A stretch of 64,000 nucleotides of DNA from JADLHS01 sp039806955. GTDB lineage: Bacteria > Verrucomicrobiota > Verrucomicrobiia > Limisphaerales > JADLHS01. Below are positions 37,201 through 46,600 of this stretch, piece after piece (the first letter of the stretch is position 1; every line of letters starts with the position of its first letter). Position numbers and translations under genes: made by a program. The stretch covers positions 62,001 to 126,000 of the forward strand of contig JBDHQI010000009.1 of the NCBI GenBank assembly GCA_039806955.1. Direction: 5' to 3'. The notes below the pieces were generated by a model. It made no database searches. It had not been told where the DNA came from and saw nothing but the letters and a program-made list of their open reading frames with translations.

Positions 37201-37954
37201 CGGCGCGGCGGATGCCGTCACGCCCGAATTCAATCAACCGCTCGGCCAGTTCACCCTGGCCCGCGCCAGTGCCAGCGGCGGCACGTCCGAAGACCTCGCC
37301 GTGACGGCGCGCGGCGTACGGTTTGTGCGCGTGGAGATTTTGAGCAACCACGACGGCGTGACCTTTCCTGCCACCGGTCAGCCGGAGGACAACGGGTTCG
37401 TCGGTCTGGCGGAGGCGCAATTCCTCGACGCCAACGACCAGATCCTTGACGGGGTTAAAATCCAGCAAGTCTCCAGCGAACTGGGCGCACGCCAACGTCT
37501 GGCCCGGCACCTGGTGGACGGCAGCGGCTTCACGCGGAAAATTTCCGGCGGCTGGAATTCACAAGGGCATCCGTTCTACTCGGCGGGCGTGGCGTATCAA
37601 CAACAGTTTCACGTCGCGAAACGCGCGGGACGTTATGTGGTAGTGTTACCCCAATGGTTGGGCAGCGTGGCGCAGGTGACAGTCAACGGCAAAGCGGCGG
37701 GTTACATTGATGCGCCGCCCTACGAATGTGACGTGACCAAACAGATCAAACGCGGCAACAACACCATTGCGATCACCGTCATTGGCACGTTGAAAAACAC
37801 GCTCGGACCGCACCACGGCAATCCGGCGTTGGGTCTGGCCTGGCCGGGCATGTTCCAAAACGCGCCCAATCCCGGCCCACCGGCCGGTGAAACCTATTCC
37901 ACTGTCGGCTACGGATTGTTCGCGCCGTTCGCGTTGAAACAGTTGACGGACTGA
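34223..37954 (+). CDS. GH106-like alpha-L-rhamnosidase, secreted
   Basis: The 1243 residues start with a signal peptide (LLPLLFLAALAINPVPA). A GH106-type catalytic region follows with PPREYSTGPLWVWND, QAWVHPRPG and the family-typical IYDENSYPSGFAGG, then RSCREVSSLG and later beta-sandwich and C-terminal jelly-roll domains (GQVTVNGKAAGYID-like fold near 1160). GH106 enzymes remove alpha-L-rhamnose from pectic or flavonoid glycans. The length matches the family. The esterase gene starts 33 bp after its stop, so they form a two-gene unit. Confidence 0.82.
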   Translation: MKTLRILLPLLFLAALAINPVPARPTDSATVKKLFRNPPREYSTGPLWVWNDLITDEQIRSTLRDLARQQVKQAWVHPRPGLMTPYLSPEWFHLWEVALDEARRLDMNIWIYDENSYPSGFAGGWVPELMPEARGRGLKLSETKTPPKWSDELITVVRVSGDTSEEVSAQIKAGETLPEGRYFVATLLRAADRAWTGDHAYVDLLYPGVTEKFLEVTHEAYRRHFGKEFGKRIPGSFTDEPELLPAGGMPWTADLPEQFQQRWGYSLLANLPSLAAEVGDWRRVRHNYYSTLNELFVERWGQPYFNYCASNHLEFTGHYWEHEWPNGGMVPDNMAIAAWQHRPGIDLLMNQYAEHTHAQFGNVRSCREVSSLGNQLGRRTFVEVYGAGGWDLRLEDMKRIGDWLQVLGVDTLNQHLDYLTLRGARKRDHPQSFSYHEPWWDAYHISAGYLARLSAALCQGEQINRILVMEPTTTAWMYQGNGAKLGALGDSFAKLLVALEAAQIEYDLGCEDVIKRHGQIRNGEFWVGQRGYDVVVLPPHTENLDEQVVDLGEAFLASGGQVVCLGEPPLRVSGRESWRVQEGASEIGWTTAKAEAAPQLLQRWNRTNEFHIIRATGDRGLLFHMRRQLADGELLFLVNTSSEFPTAGELVSRRQSVEQWELYSAAVKPYPFAAARTGVQASFNLPPCGSLLLFLSDQSRKPVPTPNTIVTTIPPTDSTTVRRLEPNVLTLDYVDITAGGETKRDLYFYQANQFAFQKNGLERNPWDSAVQFKDRLITKSFPADSGFSASYKFTIQGAVPANLAIVIERPDLYTITCNGQPLPTPAHPPAKLWQSKETAYADGTVLRPSPVFKDWWLDKAFGKIPLAQVARVGENVVTITAAPFTIYHELEAAYVLGDFTLQSSDRGFVITPDQPLQLCAATTVTTLKHDANPDQSMWLNGGIGFAAGVEDRAPFVVFDLGGARDLRTLRLWNYCEANVRDLTSRGAKEIRVTGAADAVTPEFNQPLGQFTLARASASGGTSEDLAVTARGVRFVRVEILSNHDGVTFPATGQPEDNGFVGLAEAQFLDANDQILDGVKIQQVSSELGARQRLARHLVDGSGFTRKISGGWNSQGHPFYSAGVAYQQQFHVAKRAGRYVVVLPQWLGSVAQVTVNGKAAGYIDAPPYECDVTKQIKRGNNTIAITVIGTLKNTLGPHHGNPALGLAWPGMFQNAPNPGPPAGETYSTVGYGLFAPFALKQLTD

Positions 37955-37987
37955 GTGATAACGCAAGACAAAGTATTGGTGACGGTC

Positions 37988-40009
37988 ATGAAGCGCACCC
38001 CGCAATTTCTCGTGACTATGACTTGTCTCCTGTCGTTGCTTTCCGGAGTGGCCACCGCTCAATCCGCGCCGGCGGCTTTACCCGGCGATCGCATGTTGCC
38101 CGAGTATTTCCATCACGAAACTGCAGCGCTCAGCGAGCGTTGCCTGATGGAGATTCAATCGCTGACCGACTGGCAGGCCCGGCGCGCGGAGTACCGTCGG
38201 CAGTTGCAGGAAATGCTTGGATTGTGGCCGCTGCCGGAACGGACCGAGTTGCATCCGGTTGTCACGGGCAAAATCGAGCACGACGAGTTCACGGTGGAGA
38301 AGCTGTATTTCCAGGCGGCGCCGCAACTTTACGTGACTGCGAATTTGTGGTTGCCCCGGCACCAACTCCAACCCGCGCCCGGGATCCTCTACGTTTGCGG
38401 TCATTCCCGGCAAGTCGGCAACGGGATGAGTTACGGCAACAAAACCGGTTATCAACATCACGGGGCGTGGTTTGCGCGGAACGGTTACGTGTGCCTGATG
38501 ATTGACACGGTGCAACTGGGCGAGATCGAGGGGCTGCATCACGGCACGTATCGTGAAGGGATGTGGTGGTGGAATTCGCGTGGTTATACGCCAGCGGGCG
38601 TCGAGGCATGGTTCGGTTTGCGCGCGCTGGATTATCTGTGCGCGCGGCCCGAGGTGGACGCGGAACGCATCGGCATGACGGGGCGTTCGGGCGGCGGTTC
38701 GTACACGTGGACGGTGGCGGCGCTGGATGAGCGGGTCAAGGTGGCCGCACCAGTGGCGGGCATCACCGATCTGCAAAATCAGGTGGTGGACGGCTGCGTG
38801 GCCGGACATTGCGATTGCATGTTTTTCGTGAACACGTATCGCTGGGATTTCCCCCAACTGGCCGCGCTCATCGCGCCGCGTCCGTTGCTCATCGGCAACA
38901 CGGACAAGGACGGCATCTTTCCGCTGGATGGCGTGGTGCGTTTGCACGAAAAGGTGCGCCGCATTTATCGCCTGCACGGGGCGGAAAAAAATCTGGGGCT
39001 GCTGATCACCGAAGGGCCGCATCAAGACACCCAGGATTTGCAGGTGCCGGTCTTCCGCTGGTTCAACCGGTTTTTGCAACCGAAGCAACCGTTGATCGAG
39101 ATGGCGGCGAAAAAGTTTTTCGAGCCGGAACAACTTCGAGTGTTTGATCAACTCCCCGCCGATCAGGTGAACACGGAAATCCATTCGCGGTTCGTTCCAA
39201 AGGCCAAACCGCTCATCGGCGCAGAATGGCGAACGCAGCGCGCCGCCCTGGCCGCAAGGCTCAAGGCACAGACGTTCGCGGGCTGGCCGGAGGAAAATTC
39301 ACCGTTGGCGCCGGAGCGGGTTCGCTCGGTCGAGCGCGAAGGGTTGCGGTTCAGCGCCTGGGACTTTACCAGCCAGCCGGAAGTGCGACTGCGACTGTAT
39401 TGGCTCGAACCGGCGGATGGCGGCGGCAACGCAGTCAATCTGAACGTGCTGGATGCGGATGACTGGTCGGATTGGCTGGCCGCGATGCGCGTGGTCTTTG
39501 CGGATCAGTTGGCTGATGAACTGGCGCTGCCGCATCCGCCGGCGGCAACAAGCGAAGCATTCGCGCATTTGAAAGCGCGCGTGACGCAGGGTGAAGCGAA
39601 TGTTGCAGCGCAGGCGTATTTCGCGCCGCGTGGCGTGGGGTTGTCTGCCTGGTCGGGTGAGGCCAAGCAGCGAACGCAGATTCGGCGGCGCTTCATGTTG
39701 TTGGGACAAACCCAGGATGGCATGTGCGTCTGGGACATTCGGCGCGCGGTGCAAGCGCTGCGTTCGGTGCGTGGCGCCGCGACCCGCCGCGTGGATTTGC
39801 AGGCCAACGGTCCGATGGCGCTGAATGCGGGTTGGGCGGCTTGGTTTGAACCGAACGCGCACTTGGTCTCCCTCGCGCCCATCCGGGCGTTGACGGAAAC
39901 CACCGCGCCGGATTACTTGAATCTTTACAAGGTGCTGGATTTCCCGCAGGTGGTGGAATTGATGGAGTCCACGCGCGCGCCTAATCGGACCGAAGCGACC
40001 AGGAAATGA
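37988..40009 (+). CDS. Secreted acetyl-xylan-esterase-like alpha/beta-hydrolase
   Basis: From ATG 37988 the 673 residues have a signal peptide (VTMTCLLSLLSGVATAQ), a helical N-terminal segment, then an alpha/beta-hydrolase of the AXE1/DUF-acetyl-xylan-esterase group. The nucleophile is Ser234 in MTGRSGGGSYTW, followed by APRPLLIGNTDKDGIFP (acid region) and ITEGPHQDT (His). The second half (about 430-670) is a further alpha/beta-like domain without a visible nucleophile, perhaps a degenerate duplicate. Removal of acetyl or similar ester groups would expose glycans to the hydrolases nearby. It follows the GH106-like gene by 33 bp. Confidence 0.8.
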   Translation: MKRTPQFLVTMTCLLSLLSGVATAQSAPAALPGDRMLPEYFHHETAALSERCLMEIQSLTDWQARRAEYRRQLQEMLGLWPLPERTELHPVVTGKIEHDEFTVEKLYFQAAPQLYVTANLWLPRHQLQPAPGILYVCGHSRQVGNGMSYGNKTGYQHHGAWFARNGYVCLMIDTVQLGEIEGLHHGTYREGMWWWNSRGYTPAGVEAWFGLRALDYLCARPEVDAERIGMTGRSGGGSYTWTVAALDERVKVAAPVAGITDLQNQVVDGCVAGHCDCMFFVNTYRWDFPQLAALIAPRPLLIGNTDKDGIFPLDGVVRLHEKVRRIYRLHGAEKNLGLLITEGPHQDTQDLQVPVFRWFNRFLQPKQPLIEMAAKKFFEPEQLRVFDQLPADQVNTEIHSRFVPKAKPLIGAEWRTQRAALAARLKAQTFAGWPEENSPLAPERVRSVEREGLRFSAWDFTSQPEVRLRLYWLEPADGGGNAVNLNVLDADDWSDWLAAMRVVFADQLADELALPHPPAATSEAFAHLKARVTQGEANVAAQAYFAPRGVGLSAWSGEAKQRTQIRRRFMLLGQTQDGMCVWDIRRAVQALRSVRGAATRRVDLQANGPMALNAGWAAWFEPNAHLVSLAPIRALTETTAPDYLNLYKVLDFPQVVELMESTRAPNRTEATRK

Positions 40010-40234
40010 ATGACGGCAGCGCCGCGAGTGGAGCGCATCCGGCCTCGGTCGCAGCAGTTGCCGCAATGCCAAATAATTCCCGAGGAAGCAAAGGAATGAT
40101 CGGTAAGGGAATCGGGATTGGGAAGGGTGGGCGTGTCACCCAAACCAACGGCATCATTCCGGATAAGCGAGGCACGCAAGCATTGAATGTTCGCGCGCCT
40201 CAACTTAAGCTCGGGCGTGTTTCACCACAATTTC

Positions 40235-42481
40235 ATGGTGCGTTCAGTCAACTGGCTGATGCGGTTATTGATCGGCACGGTGGTTGTGTCGTCGCTGTCC
40301 GCCTTGGAAATCATCCCGCTGGAAACACCCGCCCCGTGGCAGCGACTCGAATTTCGCATCGTCGGTGTGCCCATCGTGGCCAACCCCTTTGATCCCGAAT
40401 TGATCCGGGTCGAAGGCACATTCCAGTTGCCGTCCGGGCAAGCGCTGCCCGTCCCCGGCTTTTGGTATCAAACGTGGCAGCGTCAACTGACCGGTAACAA
40501 CGAGCAGTTGAGTTCGACGCACGCGCCGGAGTGGCGCTTGCGATTTACCCCACCGACGGCCGGGGATTATTCCGTGAGCGTAACCGTTTTCACCAACCAC
40601 CAGCCCACCGGGCTGTCCGCCCGCACGAATTTTTCCGTCACGGGCGAAGCGCCGGCGCGCAGCGGTTACGTGCGCATCGCTCCGGGCGGGCAGTATTTCG
40701 AGACGGGCGATGGCCGGGCGCTGCGGTTGATCGGCGCGAACGTGTGCTGGCATGGCAGTCGGGGCACGCACGATTACGATGACTGGTTCGCTGCGATGGA
40801 GGCGGCGGGCGCCAATTTTATGCGCCTCTGGATGTGCCCGTGGTCGTTTGGTTTGGAAACCGAGCCGGACTCGCTCAACCGTTATCGTCTCGATCAAGCG
40901 TGGCGACTGGATTACGTCCTGCAACAGGCCGAGCAGCGCGGCTTTTACGTCGAGTTGTGCCTGGATTACCACGGCATGTTTGCGTCTAAACCGGATTACT
41001 GGGGCGGCAACGATTATTGGCCCAAGCATCCTTACAACGTCGCACAAGACGGTCCGTGCGCCACGCCCAACGCGTTTTTCACCGACGCCACCGCGCGCAC
41101 GCTTTACCAGAAGCGGTTGCGCTATCTGGTGGCGCGTTACGGTTACAGTCCCAACCTGCTCGCGTGGCAGTTCTTCAACGAGATTGACAATGTCTATTCC
41201 GTGCTGAACGCCACCGACGTCGCCGCATGGCACGCGGTCATGGGCGACTGGCTGCGCGCCCACGACCCGTTCCAACATTTGCTGACCACCAGTTTTACCA
41301 CCGCCGATCCGCACGCGGAAATCTGGTCGCTGCCGCAAATGGACTTTGTGTGCATCCACTCCTACGGCGCGGGCCGCCCGGCGCACGCGTTGAGCGCGCA
41401 CCCACAGAAGTTGAGGCAACAATTTGGCAAGCCGGTGTTGATAGATGAATTCGGCACGAGCTGGCAGGGTTGGAATCGCGCCGCGGACCCGCACCTGCGC
41501 GGGTTGCGTCAGGGCCTCTGGGGCGGCGCGTTGGGCGGCTCCGTCGGCACCACGATGTCCTGGTGGTGGCAGAACATTCATAGCGAAAACGCGTATCCCA
41601 TCTATGCGGCGTTGGGAAAAATTCTCAACCCCACCAGTTGGGGACAAGGCGCATGGACCAATCTGGTTTTCGACATGTCGCTGACGCCGCCGCCGCTCGT
41701 GGATGAACTGCTGACCAATGCGCCGTCATTCAACGTGACGCTGCCGCTGGATACGCGTTGGGGATCGAGGCTTGCGGGTGAAGTCGCCGTGCCCGGTCCA
41801 GAAGCGTCCAGCTATTCCACCAGCGCGCTCAACAGTTTTGTGCATGGCACCACCCATCCCCATTTGCGAATCCCCTTCCGCCTCAACGCGTGGCTGACCA
41901 ATGACGCGCGCCTGATTCTGCATCTGAATTCGGTTTCACAAAATTCCGTCCTGGTGGTGCGCGTCAACGACACGGAATTGTATCGCACCAACCTGGTTAA
42001 TCTTGACGGCAGTCACGCCGTGAACCGCGAATACAACACCGACCTGACCGTGCCCCTGCCCGCAGGGCAATGCCGGATTGAAATTCTCAACGCGGGCGCG
42101 GATTGGTTTTATCTCGATTGGGTGCGATTGGAACGCGTGCGGCCCGCCACCTATGCGAATCACTGGCAGCCGCCGTGCGAGCCGATCGGTCTGGTCGGAG
42201 CACGCGAGGCGTTGCTGTATGTGGTCGCGCCCGGCGTGGCGTTTCCCGGCAGCGCCACCGAACTGACGCTTCCCGTGCAGTCGGGTCAATTCATCACGCT
42301 CAACAACTGGCCGTCGGGCCGTTACGTGGTGGAATGGTTTGACCCCGTCAGCGGAGACCGCGTGGGCCAGACTCACGCCACCACCCGCCAGGCACGATTG
42401 CGGTTGCCGTTGCCTGATTTCAGCGCCGACCTTGCGGGCGTACTCCGCCTGCCGCCCCGGTTGTCGCAATCCGGTTTTTGA
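40235..42481 (+). CDS. DUF5060/GH5-type secreted glycoside hydrolase
   Basis: From ATG 40235 the 748 residues have a signal segment (NWLMRLLIGTVVVSSLSALE), a DUF5060-like N-terminal beta-sandwich (about 25-140), and a GH5 barrel. The acid/base is Glu316 in AWQFFNEIDN and the nucleophile Glu405 in LIDEFGTSW; GANVCWHGSRGTHDYDDWF is the typical barrel entry. A jelly-roll (about 540-660) and a short C-terminal beta domain follow. DUF5060-GH5 proteins are usually active on mannan, glucan or algal polymers. An upstream frame to 40187 is possible but less likely. A bidirectional hairpin at 42542-42584 ends it. Confidence 0.82.
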   Translation: MVRSVNWLMRLLIGTVVVSSLSALEIIPLETPAPWQRLEFRIVGVPIVANPFDPELIRVEGTFQLPSGQALPVPGFWYQTWQRQLTGNNEQLSSTHAPEWRLRFTPPTAGDYSVSVTVFTNHQPTGLSARTNFSVTGEAPARSGYVRIAPGGQYFETGDGRALRLIGANVCWHGSRGTHDYDDWFAAMEAAGANFMRLWMCPWSFGLETEPDSLNRYRLDQAWRLDYVLQQAEQRGFYVELCLDYHGMFASKPDYWGGNDYWPKHPYNVAQDGPCATPNAFFTDATARTLYQKRLRYLVARYGYSPNLLAWQFFNEIDNVYSVLNATDVAAWHAVMGDWLRAHDPFQHLLTTSFTTADPHAEIWSLPQMDFVCIHSYGAGRPAHALSAHPQKLRQQFGKPVLIDEFGTSWQGWNRAADPHLRGLRQGLWGGALGGSVGTTMSWWWQNIHSENAYPIYAALGKILNPTSWGQGAWTNLVFDMSLTPPPLVDELLTNAPSFNVTLPLDTRWGSRLAGEVAVPGPEASSYSTSALNSFVHGTTHPHLRIPFRLNAWLTNDARLILHLNSVSQNSVLVVRVNDTELYRTNLVNLDGSHAVNREYNTDLTVPLPAGQCRIEILNAGADWFYLDWVRLERVRPATYANHWQPPCEPIGLVGAREALLYVVAPGVAFPGSATELTLPVQSGQFITLNNWPSGRYVVEWFDPVSGDRVGQTHATTRQARLRLPLPDFSADLAGVLRLPPRLSQSGF

Positions 42482-42541
42482 CCTGCTGCGCCGCACGTGA
42501 TGGTCCGGCAGCGACAACCGCTCTCGCGAATTGCGCGTTCG

Positions 42542-42584
42542 GATATTTTCTCAAGGAGGACTCCGTTCCTCCCGGGAAAATATC
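42542..42584. terminator. Bidirectional terminator between convergent genes
   Basis: The arms gatattttc (42542-42550) and gaaaatatc (42576-42584) pair perfectly, with an inner ggagg/cctcc stem after a small internal bulge and an 8-nt loop. A/T runs on both flanks suit termination in both directions, between the GH5 gene ending at 42481 and the DUF4434 gene whose stop begins at 42585. Confidence 0.75.
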
Positions 42585-43667
42585 TCAGCGTTGTGGAGCG
42601 AGGAGTTGTTGATAGTCCGGATACAAATGATTGGTGCGGCTGACGGCGGGGCGGATGAATTCGCGGTAGCCCCAGGTGATGGCCGTGGGCGTGTAGGCAC
42701 GAACGAAGCGCAATTTCGCCGCCAGTTTTTCAGCCGGCACCCCGCGCCAGTAAGGTTGGGTGCGCGGATCATTCACGTGCGTTTTCAGACCGAACTGCGC
42801 CACGTAATCCTCGAGACCGTCCACCAGCAATTCGCCGGTTTCCACGTTGGCCCAAAGTTGCTTTCCGGTGACAACGCAGGCTTGTTTCATGGCCGCAAAA
42901 AACGGCGCGCACTGGGCGTCGGTGTAACAGGCAAGATGCTCGCCGCGATCCTGCAACGCCACAATGTCAATGGCCGAATCGCGCAGGATGTCAGTCCAGA
43001 ATTCGGCGTAATCCGCAGGCGTGGCCCAACGAAAATCCCCCAGTACCTGCGCCTCATCCAAAATGAAAAAAGGCGAAATCATTACCGGCTTGGCGGGCGC
43101 AACGACTTTGCAGGCGGCGGCGACTTCGCGATAGAGCGTGCGCGCCAGTTCCCGTTGCGCGCCCCACATCACGTAAGTTTCGTAGGGCACGTAAAACCCC
43201 TTGAACGACGAATGCTGTCCGTAGCGCTCCTGTAAAGTCTGAATCCGCTCCCGGGCGCGCGCCAGCTCGGCTGCCGCATCCGGTTGCCCCCACCAATGGC
43301 TCATTGCGCCGGTGCTTACGAAGAATTCCAACCGGCGCTGATCCGCCGCTTGAAACAAAGTTTCCGTGGGATCACTCAATCCCGCCGGCGGCACCGCGCC
43401 AAACGCCGAGCCCATCAATACCACCACGTTCATGCGCAGCGCTTTGAGGGCGTCCAGCTCTGCCGCGTTCAGGTCGAAGCCATGACTGGCTTTGTCAGGC
43501 GTGACGTACCAAAGACAACCGACCAGATGGGCGGATGGGTTGGTGGGATGATGCACGCAACCGACAAGCGTAATCAGGAACAACGCCAACCAACCGCGTT
43601 GCCTCCAAGTCGCCCGCCTGGCGAGAAGTTTTCGAAAACCAGTGTCCGGGCAGTTCATCGGCATCAT
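42585..43667 (-). CDS. DUF4434-type lipoprotein, glycoside-hydrolase-like
   Basis: The 360 residues start with a lipoprotein-like signal ending LALFLITLVGC. A compact TIM-barrel-like domain of the DUF4434/DUF5109 type follows: MNVVVLMGSAF, SFKGFYVPYE with a carboxylate at the strand end, IDIVALQDRGEH, and KQLWANVETGEL. The family is common beside glycan-degradation genes; activity is unproven. The ATG at 43667 overlaps the stop of the upstream large gene in an ATGA, implying translational coupling, and is therefore chosen over 43700. Confidence 0.75.
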   Translation of the reverse strand: MMPMNCPDTGFRKLLARRATWRQRGWLALFLITLVGCVHHPTNPSAHLVGCLWYVTPDKASHGFDLNAAELDALKALRMNVVVLMGSAFGAVPPAGLSDPTETLFQAADQRRLEFFVSTGAMSHWWGQPDAAAELARARERIQTLQERYGQHSSFKGFYVPYETYVMWGAQRELARTLYREVAAACKVVAPAKPVMISPFFILDEAQVLGDFRWATPADYAEFWTDILRDSAIDIVALQDRGEHLACYTDAQCAPFFAAMKQACVVTGKQLWANVETGELLVDGLEDYVAQFGLKTHVNDPRTQPYWRGVPAEKLAAKLRFVRAYTPTAITWGYREFIRPAVSRTNHLYPDYQQLLAPQR

Positions 43668-46600
43668 GGCGAAGATGATTTTGTGGCGGCCGTTTTCCAA
43701 TCCAGGCGATACCCGAAATCCGTCGGCCGGGTGGTGAAGCTTGCGGACAACCCCTTTGATTCCCAGGAAACCGAGTGCGAGGACTGGCCCTGCGCATCCA
43801 CGACTTGAAGCGCTTCAATGTCGGCGGGAGTGCGATGGAAATGCTCCAGAGCCAGCGTGATTTCGAACGCGGGCTGATCGGGGAGCGGAATCAGCGTGAG
43901 ATGATCCGCAGCTTCCACCAGTCGCAAGCCGTGCGTTGTTCGCACAGGGCCAAAATCCACCCGCTGCGACTGCAGCGACGGAGTCACGTCGTTCGGTGAC
44001 GGAGCGGCGGCGGTCATGCTGATTTGGGTGATGTTGGTTTGCCCGGCTTCAATTTCACCCGCGACGTGCAGCACCCCGAGCGAGTAACGCCGGGTTTGGC
44101 GCGCGGCGCCGACGAGCCGATAGCGCGTGCCGTTGCCTTTGGCGTCGTAAAGACCGCAGAGGATTTCGTAGTCACCCGGCGGACAATGTTCCGGAACGCG
44201 GATCGTCCAATTTGTGCCGGTAACGATGTCTCCGCGCCAGGTGGTCGTAGGCATTTCGGGATCGCCGCCACCGTAAAATTCCGTGTCGGTGTAACGCCCC
44301 GGTGTGGGGCGACTGAAATGGTAAAACACGCGTAAATCCTTGGGCGCGGCTTGGGCGGCTTCCCAGCGCGTGATTAAACGGAAATTGCGTCCCCCCAACG
44401 GTTCAAGTCGCTCGGCAGTGGGGCGGATGGCCAGCGTTTCCGCGTCAGCCGGTCGCGCGTTCACGTAACGAATCGCGCCGGTGCTGGATTGTTCGATTGC
44501 ACGGCCACCAATTTTTTCCACGCTGCAAAGCACTGAACCGGATTGCGCGATGAAACCATAGGGCGGCAGCGTGCGCCCGGCGGTTGACCAATCCGTCGCG
44601 CCGCGGTTCACCCAGGTGGTCGCACCGGAAGCCCAGCGTACCAGCAGCCGATGCAAATCGCCGCCGGGATTTTCTACCGCCGTAATTTCATCTAGCGCGA
44701 CCTTTTCCGCGAATGGCTGGAGCAGCCAGTATTTGCGAATGGCGCCCGCGGACAGCATGGGCAGATCGGCCATCAAGGCGTGACCGGCCAGAACTTCGAC
44801 ACCCAGGTAATCGTCACTCGTGATGCCGTGCTCGTCGCGCGAGCGGTTGCCTTGGTAACGATTGGAATATCCCGCGCCGTGCAAACTGAAACGAGTGTGA
44901 TTGACCAGATCGAACCACGGCACGCGTTCCCAATCGTCGCCCGGCACCATGATGCTGAACGCGCCGCCGCGCGGCTGGAGTTGCAGCCATTGACAATCCG
45001 CGCCATCGAGCCAGCCGATTAATTGGTCGCTGCCCGCTTCACTGATGGTCGGCCCTCCCTCGAAGGTCGCACGGATCGTTGCAAACGCCTCGCCCCAATG
45101 CCGGAGCGTTTCCATTTTGGAATGCCAGCGTCCGTCGCGATCCAAATAATCAAACGCATTCAGGGAGGTCCAGACATCCACAAACGAAGCGGTGGGGTGG
45201 AGCGCGGGCTTGATCTGGCGCAGGTTGCGTTGCAAGAACGGCTGGATATGGTCGGGACGAAACTGCCAGGCCTGCGCGTCGCGCCCCTCATTCAACCAGG
45301 CGCGACGCGGTTGCCCGCCGCCATCGAACGTGATGTGGGCATAATCAAATCCCGCGGCGTCCGGATAGAAATCAATGTAGTTGTCGTGCAAGCCCCAGAG
45401 CGCCCCGGCGCGCACACAGATTTCACCGAGACGGCGCAATTCCTCCAACGCGCCAAGTTGCGGTTGCGGCGGAAAAATATCCGGCAGCCGGTAATCGTAA
45501 CCCCAGCGTTGCCAGACATGAATGATCGCCAGGGAATTGGTCAGGCCGTAATCGAAACAACGTTGCAGCGCAGTGGCGTTGCGTTGATACGCGCCGCCCC
45601 AAAGATCGAAAACAAACCGCCCGGCTTTTCGGGCGACCGCCGGCGCCGCGGACTTGTCATAGAGCGCGCGATATTGAATGGCGCAATCCATCGCGTTGCG
45701 CCGCCCCGGCACGAAGGTAAACGCCGGCGCGGGATGCGTGTGCAGCGCGTAAATCTGTGCCTCGGGGTCCACTTGAAAGGAATCCGGCGGCGTGTCACAG
45801 GCCTGCAACAGCGCCACGCCGTTGGCGAAATCGCAACCGACATGGCTGGTGGAAAGATCGTGCCCGCCGCCATGCACTTGAAATTTTCCCGGACGCACCA
45901 CCGCATAGCCGTGACCGAAATAAACCCGTTCGGCCAACTGATCAACGGGCCCCATGGCCGCGTCCGTGATTCGGGCGTCACTGGAAAATTTCACGCGCAA
46001 ACCGGGACCGTCCGCCCAGATCGTGGCCGTCAAAGTAGCCGGAGTGACGCCGGGTGCGGACCGGTTGCCGCTGCCATCGAATTCACGTTGCAACTGGAGG
46101 TGATGCCGCAATTCCAAGTGATTGTTGCCGGACACAATTTCCACTTTGTCCAAGCGCGCGGCTGATTCCCAGACGCCCACCCGTTCGCTTTCGAGGCTCA
46201 GATCAAATCCGTTGATCACCACGGCGCCGGGTTCGGCGCCGAACGCCAGCACGGCATCCAGCAGACCGTTCGCCCCCGGCGACAAGGCGGCGCGCATACC
46301 ATCGGCCAGCGTGAATACATACGTTCCCGGCCCGGTTTGTCCGGTGATCACGGTTTGCCGCACTGATGCGGCGCGCGACTCGAAATCACTGGCGGCGGTG
46401 GCGGCGGGAGCGAGGTCGGCCAGCAGCATCGGGTCGCCCCAGAACCCCAGATCGCAGGTGGTGTCCAGGTTGGGGCCAGGGTGAATCTCCAGGCGCAACT
46501 GGATGGTTTGTCCAGCCCAGTGGGAAAGGTCCGCCTCACCCGGCACCCACGATTTACTCGCGGTGTGGCGCTCGAAAACTTTTTCATCGCCAACCCAGAC

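Noticed and set aside
40006..40392. Open frame just after the esterase gene
   Set aside because: Gly/Lys-repetitive product from a purine-rich spacer; overlaps the supported GH5-type gene in another frame.
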